Assembly (NCBI RefSeq): GCF_001949145.1
Contig: NW_019091512.1
Location: 403,271-429,724, forward strand
Direction: 5' to 3'
DNA length: 26,454 bases
DNA from: Acanthaster planci
Taxonomy: Eukaryota; Echinodermata; Asteroidea; Valvatida; Acanthasteridae
Position 1 is the stretch's first letter. Each line of letters starts with the position of its first letter. The notes beneath the pieces are model-generated. The model saw nothing but the letters and a program-made list of their open reading frames with translations. It had not been told where the DNA came from and made no database searches. Of the stretch, positions 1 through 9,200 are shown piece by piece. The translations under genes were made by a program, and so were the position numbers.

Positions 1-310
1 GCAAACATTTGTTTGCCGTGATGAAGTATAAACCGTGATATTGTCAAGGGGACTTTGAGCTTTATGGGCTGAAACCAAGAAGTAGTTACCTCAACAGGGT
101 GTACACAGACTGGTCAGCTAACCAGAAAGTCTCCTATATATTTAGAACTTGGATAATAAATTAACAAAACCTGAATGTGCCTAGTTCTAATTCTACATGG
201 AGGCAATCCTCACTGACATTGAGTACTCAAAAACAAAACCTCAAGAAACAACTAAGGGCTTATTATCTTTCTTTTCTTGTGCACCAAGTCACTGAATAAG
301 CCTTTTGCAC

Positions 311-436
311 CTTCATCAGTCTTCCCATCAGTGGCTTCGGCTGTGTGACTGAAGTCCATGGTAGGAGTGTTTGCCGCTTCCCTCAGTGCGGCTTGCAAGG
401 CTTCCATTTCGGTCGCTGTCCCAGCTCCAAGCAAAC
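311..436 (-). CDS. CEP162: CEP162 coding exon 9 (3' end uncertain)
   Basis: It encodes G-LLGAGTATEMEALQAALREA and onward, matching human SSSDVEALHQAY. The acceptor is TGACTCAG. I prefer the donor GAAG|GTGCAA at 311 (phase 1). TTG|GTGCAC at 285 (phase 0) is the alternative, and without splicing the frame runs to a stop at 252. Confidence 0.8.
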
Positions 437-3400
437 CTGAGTCAATAGTTTAATACAAACATTGCATCTTCAGTCCATTACAAATTCCAGCAGCTAACAC
501 ACGAATTTGTGGTAAGCCTTCATCACCTCAAAAATCTTCCGTAACTCAGAACCCCAGAAAAATAGAACAGAAACAGAGGTCTGAGATTCCAATTTTGTTT
601 TGATTTAAATTTTTCCCGATAATGGCCATGCAAATACACTTTGAACCAGATTACGAAGATTCTCCTTTTCAACCAATACCTGATGAACTATCCAACATTT
701 GATTCTTGGTGCTGGCAGTCCTCATGTCTCTGGTCGTCAGAGCGTCACCCCCTCCTAACTTCGCAGTGGCCTCCCCCACCTGCCCAGTAGTGTTTAACAT
801 GGAATCGCCCGTGTCTAGTAAGGCCACCTTTGCCAGCATGCCTTTCTTGGACGACGCCACGGCACCGCGGGGGTGAACGGTTGGTTGGGATGGGGAGGTC
901 TCTGTTGCGGAAGATGGTTGCCCGCCTGCGGGATCGTCATCTTGACTAGAATCCTCCTTCCCAGGGAGTTGCCTGAAAGGCATAGGGCTACTGTGCTCAT
1001 CTGCAGTGCTGCCAAATGAGCAAAGATTACAAATTCACATTTAGATTGATGGTTATCTCGCTCCTTACAGACTTTGGCAACTGACCAAAGGCACCTTTCC
1101 ATATGTACATTTTGGGATACATTGCGCACATGATGAGTTCACATATTTCACTTTCACTGACACAAAAATCGACTCCATAAACGTAACACACATGTGCATT
1201 GTGTTCAGATGCCAAAATCACCCCGGGAGTTATTTTGACGGATACGCAATGCTTGGCAGATATGGAAGGCGCCTTAAAACATATTTTCTCCTAATTGTGT
1301 GATTTCCCATCCTCTAATGCATCTAATGATCCGAGTGCATGAATGAGACCACTTTAAAGTCAACAAAGCCCTAGTGATCACAGTAGGTACATGTAATGGT
1401 ACAAAATGGTGCGGGATGGTTGAAAACAACAGGCCCTTGATGCATACTTGAGTAACAGGATGTATAACAGAAGATGTCAGTATGTATTGGTCACTCAAAG
1501 TTGTCTACAAGTAAATCACATTTTCTGAGATGTTGTCTGGATCTAAAGTACAACTGATGCATTGTAAATGGTGGGTTTGCAAGATGTTATTTTTTACAGG
1601 AAAAAAATTGGAAGGCAAACAACACAACTACAAGGTTTAGATTAGGAATGAGTTTTTGTTTAAATGTTTGAAAATGCGCTTCAGAATGTCAAGTAGTGTA
1701 TTTCTGCTGATCAAGCAACTTTTCACAGGCTCTAGGGATCAGTCCAAACAGCGCCCTAAAGAAAAACTTGAAGGAAATGCTTTGGCATTGTTGTGGAGTA
1801 TTGTCATTTAGCCGCCTTTAAGTCCACTCATAACATGTTGAAATACTCTCAGAATGCAGCTGAAGTGTTTTCCCTTTTTAAAATTTCCCTGATTTGTCAC
1901 CTCCAATTATTTGATTTTGCAAATAAGTATTTGCCCAAATATATTCAAAATTGGCAAAGAAATTACCCCATGTAAGCCGATGGCATGCTCCCCATGGTAT
2001 TGGACAGGTTAGCCGAGCGCCAACTGCCCATGGTGTTGGACATGTCTGGTTCCTTGATCAGCTTGTGGTAATCAACGATGCCTCCTCGCTTAGCCTCCAG
2101 CTCTTTGAAGAAGCGCTCCTTGTCCTCTTGCTCCTCTAGTGTCTCCAACCCAGGGCCAGTGGAGGCGGGTGTGAGACCCTCAGAGGTGCCAGTTTCTGAA
2201 TGATGAATCATTGAACCTCCCCAGAATTCTTGATAGGGACCCCTAGATCCTTTAAGATCCATCACTTTCAAGGGTTCTCAAGCACAATTATAGTCCTTGC
2301 CTCAAGACACTAGTGCTTGATAAGGAATCATGAACAGTGCACCTTATAACAACCCAGTAATTGGATGATTGTGCTTGCTTGCACTAAAAGCGCTGTCAAT
2401 AGCTGACGTCTTGGGTCAAGACTAGCTCCTGCTTTGCACAGTCATACAAGCTTGGTGACACATTTCTCAATCCTGCAAACTCCTATAACCCTAGTGGTGG
2501 CTTTTGTAGGAATTGGGAGGGCTGGGCTTACAAATCGTATCACTGATAAATATAAATTAAAACCCAATCCATAAGATTCAGAATCAGAAGTCATTCCTGT
2601 AGTCTTACCATGTTCATGAAAGGGTCATGTATACGCATATCACATGCCTCTCTGACCAATACTTACATGTATGTATGACTACATTCAAATGCACCCACCT
2701 GTCAAACCTGAGAACGAGTGTAACATTTGAACAGGTTTGGTGCCATTACAGTACTAGGGTCTTCTCAGATTTATAGTCAATACAAATATCGTAAGACTTG
2801 TGGGGAGGTTAGCTCAAGAAACAATGGTGACAATGTACATGTATCGGGCAATTTGGACTGCTTCTTGATATGCAGTGGTAAAACTATTAAAAACCTTGAC
2901 TTGCAGACTGGATAGGGGCAGAACGGTGCATCAGCAGTGTATTGGGGAAGACAAAGATGACATGCTTGTCAAAGCTAAATTCAACAAGGGAAGCCGTGCA
3001 TTGGTGTAACGGATGATCTCACCTGTGGCTGTGTAACTAAGGGTGTCTTCAAAGCTGGCATTCGATGCAAGAACTCCACTGTGAAATAAATTAAACACTT
3101 GTAAGTTGACACATCAGAATTTCGTTTCTGGATAACGGAGCTGAGCATCACAGAAAGAGCCTGGTGATGGTAATGTGGCTCTGTGATTGAAGTGTTCGGG
3201 TAAAAGTGTAAGACTGTGAAATCATTTCAGGTTTCTTCTTCAAAGTACAGTACATAGCACCAAATAGTCTTCCAAAAGCAAGTTTTCAAGCAATTCAAGG
3301 AGATTATTTTAAAATCTACTTACCTTCGATCTCTAGGCTTATCTGATTTATCTTGCATCTTACCCACACTGGATACTGAAATTAAAGCAAAATATTTATG

Positions 3401-5321
3401 AAAAGTGCAATGCAGAACAAAATGTAATCATTTATGTTGACCACAGTGACTACCTACACGTCAAAGATCTTTGAACATTTATAAAAAAAAAAAAGATTCT
3501 TAAAGCCTTCTGGAAATACTTACAATCTTCCAAGCTGTCCTTAGCATAATGAGACTTCTTCAAACTATCTGCTTTCCTGGGCCCCTTAAAACAAAACCAA
3601 AGGCAGAATTTCATATTAAAAAGAATTTTAAAAATTAGAAAATTTCATTCAACCTTGCCCGAAGCAGCAATTACACTTGACACATGAATGCATCTTTCAA
3701 TAACGTCTGGTCACATTACCGATTTGGACTTTTTTAGCTCCTCTCCTGGCAGTTCGTCTTTGTCCGTAACAGGTGTCGACTGTTTTTTAGGCTTTAACCA
3801 TTTGCTTGCTAGAAGCACGGCAGTGGGACAAGAAAAGATAAAATGAACTATCAAAAAAATATTACGGACATTAATTTTTCAGAGAGTTAGAACCAATTGC
3901 CAATCAAGGAAAACAAACTTAGACCAATTTCCCAAACAAGTGCAATTAAAGAAAAATAAACAAAACAAATATGCCGAGAAGATGTAAACATGGGGCAATT
4001 AAGCAACTCAAGATTGATCTGGAAATTCAAAACTGTCAAAACCCTGTACATGTATATGTCCTAAAACTTTGCAGGGAGAAGAAAGCTGATAGGCACATAA
4101 AACAAGCATTCTGAGAATTCGTTTGTTCTGTATGAATTACCAAACACAGAGTCTGTACATAATTACGCCCAATCTATAGCATCAATCCTAACTACACTTG
4201 GTCTGAACGATCTGAACAGTTGATCGAATCTAATCTGATGATTAGATATAATTAAAACCAATTCAATATAATTAATCCGATAGTTTAAACCATTCACAGG
4301 TGCAAAGGACATTAATTTGAAGTTTACTCCACAATTTTCATTTTTATTCTCAGTTTCCAAAAAGAAACAGTTAACATCGCTTTCAACTCAAAATGGCTGA
4401 CTTGGGAATATGGCCAAATGTCCCTAAGTTCCGAATGAAAAAGTCTGAAATTTGGCTTTTGCCTGAAAACCCAGCATCTGTGATGATATCTCATTTTTGC
4501 CTTTTGTGCCATAAATTATTTTTTAGTCTGCTCTCCTTCTTAGTCTGCATCAAATTCCAAAATGTACCCGTTGGAGTCTTGTCTTCAACCTCATCTGCCG
4601 CATCTTGTTCTCTCATCCACCAGGGCTGTGACTCTTTCTTCTTTTGCTCCTCCTCCTGCCGTCTGGACTTGGCAAAATATTTGTTTAGCTTGTCTGAGTC
4701 CATGGAGTCATCTGACAAAGACTGCGAAACCGGAGCAAATGTTACAGAGTTTCATTGGTTATTCTACGTATATACATAGTTCATTTCCCAGAAATGCATT
4801 CACTGCAGGTTGCGGATTAAAAGCAAATCCAGTTTAGGGTGCAGATGTAAACTGTAACACACAGCAAATCTGTTCTTTTTTGGTGGCCACTTGTTTGTAT
4901 ATCATATTCCAATCATTCCTATGTGTATTAAGGTACATCATCCTGTTAGAATTGTACATATTAGCATGCAATACTCAATAGCAATCTGAGCACGTTAAGA
5001 CCCAGGTCTTGATGTAACTGCTCAGCACAATTTTGACTCCTGCACAAATTTATTGTTCTCCCTCCAGCGTTGGTCACCCTATGAATGATGTGTCATTTCA
5101 AAGGCAAATCAACTCTACCAGTAGATGGAGTACAATCAATTTGTACAAGAGTCAAGACTGCTCTGAACACAAGTATTTTGAGCCTTCTATTGATTTTTAC
5201 TTGTTACAGATGCAGGTATAACTGGGCAAACTCTGCACCTGTGACATTGATTTACCTCCTTGAGAAACTTCTCAAAGTCCTCGTCCAGCTCCCTTTGAGA
5301 GAATTTCGGTGCTCTTCTCAT
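311..5321 (-). CDS. CEP162: CEP162 orthologue, N-terminal part (9 exons, continues off the left edge)
   Basis: Centrosomal protein of 162 kDa is known to sit at the distal centriole, bind axonemal microtubules and promote transition-zone assembly in ciliated cells. Nine exons were assembled by hand: 5321-5256, 4721-4568, 3808-3720, 3584-3524, 3375-3324, 3078-3023, 2195-1967, 1008-680 and 436-311. All have GT/AG borders and matching phases, giving 387 full codons. Blocks recalled from the vertebrate protein appear in order: FSQRELDEDFEKFLKE (about 7-22), SLSDDS (23-28), PWWM (55-58), WLKPKKQ, GLETLEEQEDKERFF (175-189), GMLAKVALLD (292-301) and MEALQ (356-360). The region is rich in Ser, Lys and acidic residues and probably disordered. 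The coiled coils of the C-terminal half (human protein about 1,400 residues) must lie left of position 1. The gene is divergent to MMS22L. Identity rests on remembered human sequence, not a search; the order of motifs makes it strong. Confidence 0.92.
680..1008 (-). CDS. CEP162: CEP162 coding exon 8
   Basis: The exon runs from TADEHSSP (human TDDEHENES) through a Ser/Pro/Gln-rich stretch to KKGMLAKVALLDTGDS (residues 290-305), matching human TGMLANVVLLDSFDS. The acceptor is TTTGGCAG, the donor TCAG|GTATTG, phase 1. Confidence 0.92.
1967..2195 (-). CDS. CEP162: CEP162 coding exon 7
   Basis: This exon holds the best conserved block, GPGLETLEEQEDKERFF followed by VDYHKLIKE (human GVGLDTLEEQEEKEQFF...IDYSRLNKE). 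Its 3' end carries a duplicated SNTMGS motif (2040-2023 and 2004-1987). The acceptor is CATCATTCAG, the donor GGG|GTAATT, and it leaves in phase 2. Confidence 0.93.
3023..3078 (-). CDS. CEP162: CEP162 coding exon 6
   Basis: The acceptor ATTTCACAG and donor ACAG|GTGAGA flank 56 bp encoding SGVLASNASFEDTLSYTAT. Phase 2 in and phase 1 out fit both neighbours. There is no clear vertebrate counterpart. Confidence 0.74.
3324..3375 (-). CDS. CEP162: CEP162 coding exon 5
   Basis: The acceptor AATTTCAG and donor AAG|GTAAGT flank 52 bp encoding L-SSVGKMQDKSDKPRDR. It enters in phase 1 and leaves in phase 2. It is lysine- and aspartate-rich, with no clear vertebrate counterpart. Confidence 0.72.
3524..3584 (-). 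CDS. CEP162: CEP162 coding exon 4
   Basis: The acceptor GTTTTGTTTTAAG is followed by codons for GPRKADSLKKSHYAKDSLED. The donor ATT|GTAAGT is strong and leaves phase 1. Similarity to vertebrates is weak here (a DSLE motif); the call rests on splice sites, phase and position. Confidence 0.75.
3720..3808 (-). CDS. CEP162: CEP162 coding exon 3
   Basis: After acceptor GCTTCTAG it encodes A-SKWLKPKKQSTPVTDKDE and onward to KKSKS, resembling the human YLKTKKTSQP...ETEEE block. The donor TCG|GTAATG is in phase 0. Confidence 0.85.
4568..4721 (-). CDS. CEP162: CEP162 coding exon 2
   Basis: It encodes SLSDDSMDSDKLNKYF, a basic/acidic stretch and PWWM (55-58), both conserved in vertebrate CEP162. The acceptor is TTTCGCAG. 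The donor is ACGG|GTACAT, phase 1, which joins exon 3 in frame. Reading past this donor stays open to a stop near 4491 but is probably intronic. Confidence 0.9.
5256..5321 (-). CDS. CEP162: CEP162 coding exon 1
   Basis: It encodes residues 1-22, MRRAPKFSQRELDEDFEK then FLKE, matching the human start that contains FSKEELDEQF. The donor is GAG|GTAAAT and the exon ends in phase 0. The ATG at 5321 is chosen because it sits at the same distance from the ELDE block as in vertebrates. A possible AG acceptor for a 5' UTR intron lies a few bases upstream (CTGTTCAG). Confidence 0.9.
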
Positions 5322-6187
5322 GTTTCTGAACAGTTCTTTCAAGTCTCACAAATATAACTGTACCATTCACTGGAGTTCTCGAGCAGGCACTTCACTCTGT
5401 TCTCAAGGAGCTTGTCCTTCTCTGATGATAACCACATTGATTCATGATTCTGAAAAACGATATTTAAGAAAAAAGATTGATGTGAGAATCAAACTACATA
5501 GGCCTAGGCCTACATTTCATTTCAACCAAAGCATGTCAATTACGCCTAGGCCTACGTGTACTTCCCCTGCCAATATAGCCCAACTCTGGCACACAGTCAT
5601 GACAATTCCAACTTTGACAGCCTTTGACATTTACTCAACAGTAAACAGGCAACATACTTCGGCAAGTACCACCCTGAAGTTTTAAAGTTGGCTGGAATTT
5701 TCAGTTCAATTCATGATGACTTTCTGATGTCGGTTGCGTATTGCCAGACATATGAATTACAAGCAGACAAGTTGGGACTGGAGTTGATATACATTATTTT
5801 CAACCCCAGCCTCATAGATTTACTTCCTAGAAGAGATTAGGATTTTTTACACTTCCATACAGAAACAAAAATTCTAAAAGTTAGTAACAGGTCTAGGCCT
5901 AACATTAAGTTACACAAAAATCGAAGAGGCAGCATGCAGTTGATTACGATCTACCACCGTCCAAGAAAACGATTTGTTGTTAAAAGCGCCCTCTAGATTT
6001 GTACCGGACGCCTTGAATATGTAATTGAGCGAAGTCCGGGCTAGGTATCTGACTAAAAAGAGTGGCGCGCCATTTCAACCTGTCAATGTCAGGACGACAG
6101 TCATACCGTAAGGCTGTATAAAGTTGGCAAATATTTTATTAATCGCAGGCCTGATCCACCAAATTCCACCATCCTATTAACACGATC
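5322..6187. promoter_or_regulatory. Shared head-to-head promoter and 5' leader region of CEP162 and MMS22L
   Basis: The start codons of the two divergent genes are 866 bp apart and no other gene lies between them. Both 5' UTRs and both promoters must therefore lie here, unless a first exon sits elsewhere. The part nearest MMS22L (about 5985-6110) is richer in CpG than its surroundings and contains the palindrome tggcgcgcca (6063-6072). The left half holds a cluster of taggcctaggcct-like words near 5499, 5542 and 5889. No TATA box could be assigned, and transcription start sites are not visible. Confidence 0.5.
5499..5560. repeat. taggcctaggcct word cluster
   Basis: ataggcctaggcctac (about 5499-5514) and cgcctaggcctacg (about 5542-5556) occur close together, with gtctaggcctaac near 5891. 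Similar words recur at 23239. They look like lineage-typical low-complexity words, not a coding feature. Confidence 0.45.
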
Positions 6188-6290
6188 ATGGATTTGGATT
6201 TGGAATATTCCATAACGCCCCCTTTGTCTCCATGCGATGTTGCCAGTGGTGAAGACTCGCCGCCATCATTGGGACAGTCGCTGAAACAAG
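6188..6290 (+). CDS. MMS22L: MMS22L coding exon 1
   Basis: It encodes residues 1-34, MDLDLEYSITPPLSPCDV then ASGEDSPPSLGQSLKQ, weakly like the human start (CKPPYFSCAVDN). The donor is CAAG|GTTCGC, phase 1. The ATG at 6188 is the first in this frame and phase fits exon 2. Confidence 0.78.
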
Positions 6291-9200
6291 GTTCGCTGAA
6301 GACAGGCTGAAAAGTACATTGTACTAACGCGTTATAACGTTAGGTGCATTGGTTTGTGGCCTCCCGTGTCTGTATTACACACTATAAGTCATGCAGAAAA
6401 AATGTTGCATCCTGGCTTCACTTTTCTCATCATATATCATCTCAGTAAAACTCGGTTATTACAGAAATGCTGGAAAGACACGAATTCTGGACTGAGAAAC
6501 ATTTACCGATGTTGTTGAGAAATACTTAAAAAATTCTCTTCACTCCCCATAGACTTTGTATACAACTGCTGAAGTGGAGTGAGGATGCAACATTTTTTTC
6601 CCCATATTTTAGCTGTATTGATTGTGCCAACTTTCTCTGCCGTACTACTAGAAGGAGTGTAGGCTACTACACCTATTTGATTTGTGCACCAAATTTCACA
6701 CATGCCTTCCTGGTGAAGTATTTCATCACAGATTACCAGTCAGCATCGATTAAACTGTCTTGTATCCAGGCACCAGTGCAGGATTTATGCAGTGGGTATT
6801 ATCACTTCTGAGTAGGCATTATTAAAAGTTAAATAGTAAAATACACCACGTAGCCTACACAGTCAAGTTAAGTTACACATTGTTGAATAGGGAGGCTGTC
6901 GGAGGTATTTATGAATTTTGTTGTATAGGACTCATGCTCATGGCGTTATTATTATTAAACTTGACGTGGCATGATGTGTTGTCTGATTTTTAACATCTTT
7001 CAAACCTTGTCACCTATCACAGATTCTGTTCAATGTCTAGCCTGCGTTGAATGTTTCAACATTCGAGAGCACCATACATCACTGACCTCAACACTGAAAA
7101 GGTGCCAACCAATTATTTGATGTCTTAAAAATTATCATTTAAGAGCGTAAAATGGCAACTGCTCTACATTCCTTTTCCTGTGTTCTCATTATGGCTGTTA
7201 TTTATTCCGCTGATTTCCTGTAGAATTCTTCTTGGGAAGGACCCAAATCCAGAGTGTTTCCAAGACAACACTTGTGAGCTCTTTGGCCACACCTATGTCA
7301 CTGGAGTGGCTCTTCTGGACGCTACGTCACATCTCTTCTGTTTATCGAGGTAAAGGAATGTGATCAAGTTGAAATTTCTACAGAGTTGGCAACAGAGATA
7401 GGTTGACAAGAAAGCAGATAGTGATCATGGTTTGAGTAAAGTTATGCATGTAATTGGTGGTAGCGTAGCTCAGCCTGTGACAATCCTAAGGTGGCAGTTT
7501 ATCTACCGTTGAGTTGGATAGGGGACCCCGGAAGATAGACACTAAAGAATTTTCGAATCTTCTTTGGTTGGCTTTTATTCCACTTAACTCCAACAGTTGT
7601 ACATGTACATGCGCAACCCCCAGAGGAAAAAATCCCTGATATAATGTGGGGTTGTGACTTGTATGTGGAGGTAGTGCTCACTCTAACAAATGGCCCAGTG
7701 AGGTCTGGCGTTGGCCGAGAGCATGCATGGCAAATTGGCAAGAGCCCATACAGACATGCTGGGGTGAATCGGTTCAAGGCGTAACCATTCCGCCATTCAT
7801 AAATATCTTTCATTCAACAGTTGCCAACCTTAAAGATTGCCAACAAACCCAAATGTGTTTTTACATTAATTTTAAAATACATGTATACAGACTTCTTGAT
7901 AAAGTTTGTCCCTGAAAATCAAGTAAACAGTACCTTCTTAATCTACCGGTGTCCCCAATCAGGGTTGTTGCCTTACAACTTGTAATCATTTTCATTCTAG
8001 GCAGTGTGTAACCAAGATACAATCACTTCTTGGCCAAGGGAGCAGCTGGGGACTCATAGGTAAATGTGCCAACTAAAGTGAAACTACAGTTCCCTTCTCT
8101 GTCAGTTCAGGTTTACATTTCTTCAAAATTTTTCACACAAATATAAATCAGTCCCCAAACTGCATACATTAGTTTGCTCTCTTTACCACAAAGTGATGCA
8201 TTAATGTAGTCACTGCACTCTTGTGCACAAAGTCTTGTACATGATATTACCTTGTGGTGAAGTAAACCTATCACACATTAAACATTTTTATGGTTTGACT
8301 ATTTAAACAAATGATATGCAGTTCCATGTCACCAGTTTATTTTTTATTTTATTTTGATATTTTTGATGAACACACATCCGTATTTCCGATTGTACAGTAT
8401 ACACTGAAAGTCTGTACCTGCCACTTATCTAGTTGACAAGCAACTTTCTTACAATAATCAACCACAAGCTCATTTTAAAGCAAGTAATTTATTTGCTTAG
8501 GCCTTGTCCAAATAGCTTGGCTGTGGCTTGCAATTACACAACACTACGAGAAGTGGCCGCAGCCACTGCCATATACTTATGAGTGAATTTAAGCCGCAGC
8601 CTAGCAATTGGGACATAGACTTACTATTCCATGCTTTTTGTGATCAGATCCTCTTGTGAGCGAAGCTAAGAGACTCCATGGCCATGTGATGACATTCATG
8701 AAATACGTGCAGGCATTCATTTACAGGTAACGCTTAGACTTAGAGCGAATTATGACACACAGTGTTAAAGACTTTGAGTGTGGACATGCATACAATGTAC
8801 GTGGAAAAAAATACAACCAGATAACATTTAGGAAACTTCCCATGAGGTAGAATGCAGGTCATCAGTATTTAGCTATGTTTTGAGGTCTCAATTCACATTT
8901 TATACTGCTAGATAATGAAGGAAATGGAAAATGCATACGTCACTGTCACATCGCTACCAAGAAAATGAACACTCCCAACCAACATGCCTCCTTTCAAATG
9001 ATGAGGGGATGCTTCTGCTCGAGGCGGATTGCAGTCTTCAGGTTTCAGACTTTTTCACAACACAAAATTCCAAGACTGGATATGTTGTCCTCTCGTACAC
9101 TGAGCCAAAGATGTTGTCCATTTTGTTCTATCAACTTACATGTACGTGTAAAATTGTTCCTTGGCAGATACTTCAACCTGCCCGATGCTACCCTGCCCCC

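Larger units (their letters stand above)
437..5255 (-). other. CEP162 introns
   Basis: The introns lie at 437-679, 1009-1966, 2196-3022, 3079-3323, 3376-3523, 3585-3719, 3809-4567 and 4722-5255. They are AT-rich. The only simple repeat noted is an A-run at about 3483-3494. I saw no further coding exon, RNA gene or clear mobile element in them. Positions 1-310 look like the next intron plus the end of exon 9. Confidence 0.6.

Noticed and set aside
4491-4567. Read-through of CEP162 exon 2 giving GTFWNLMQTKK, resembling human GTNVSYLKTKK
   Set aside because: Exon 3 encodes SKWLKPKKQSTP, a better match, and the donor at 4567 gives the correct phase. No donor exists before the stop.
4393-4779. 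128-codon plus-strand frame
   Set aside because: It is antisense to CEP162 exon 2 and its intron, and shows no recognisable protein.
7455-7500. tRNA-like ggtagcgtagctcag word in MMS22L intron 3
   Set aside because: No B box at proper spacing and no cloverleaf.
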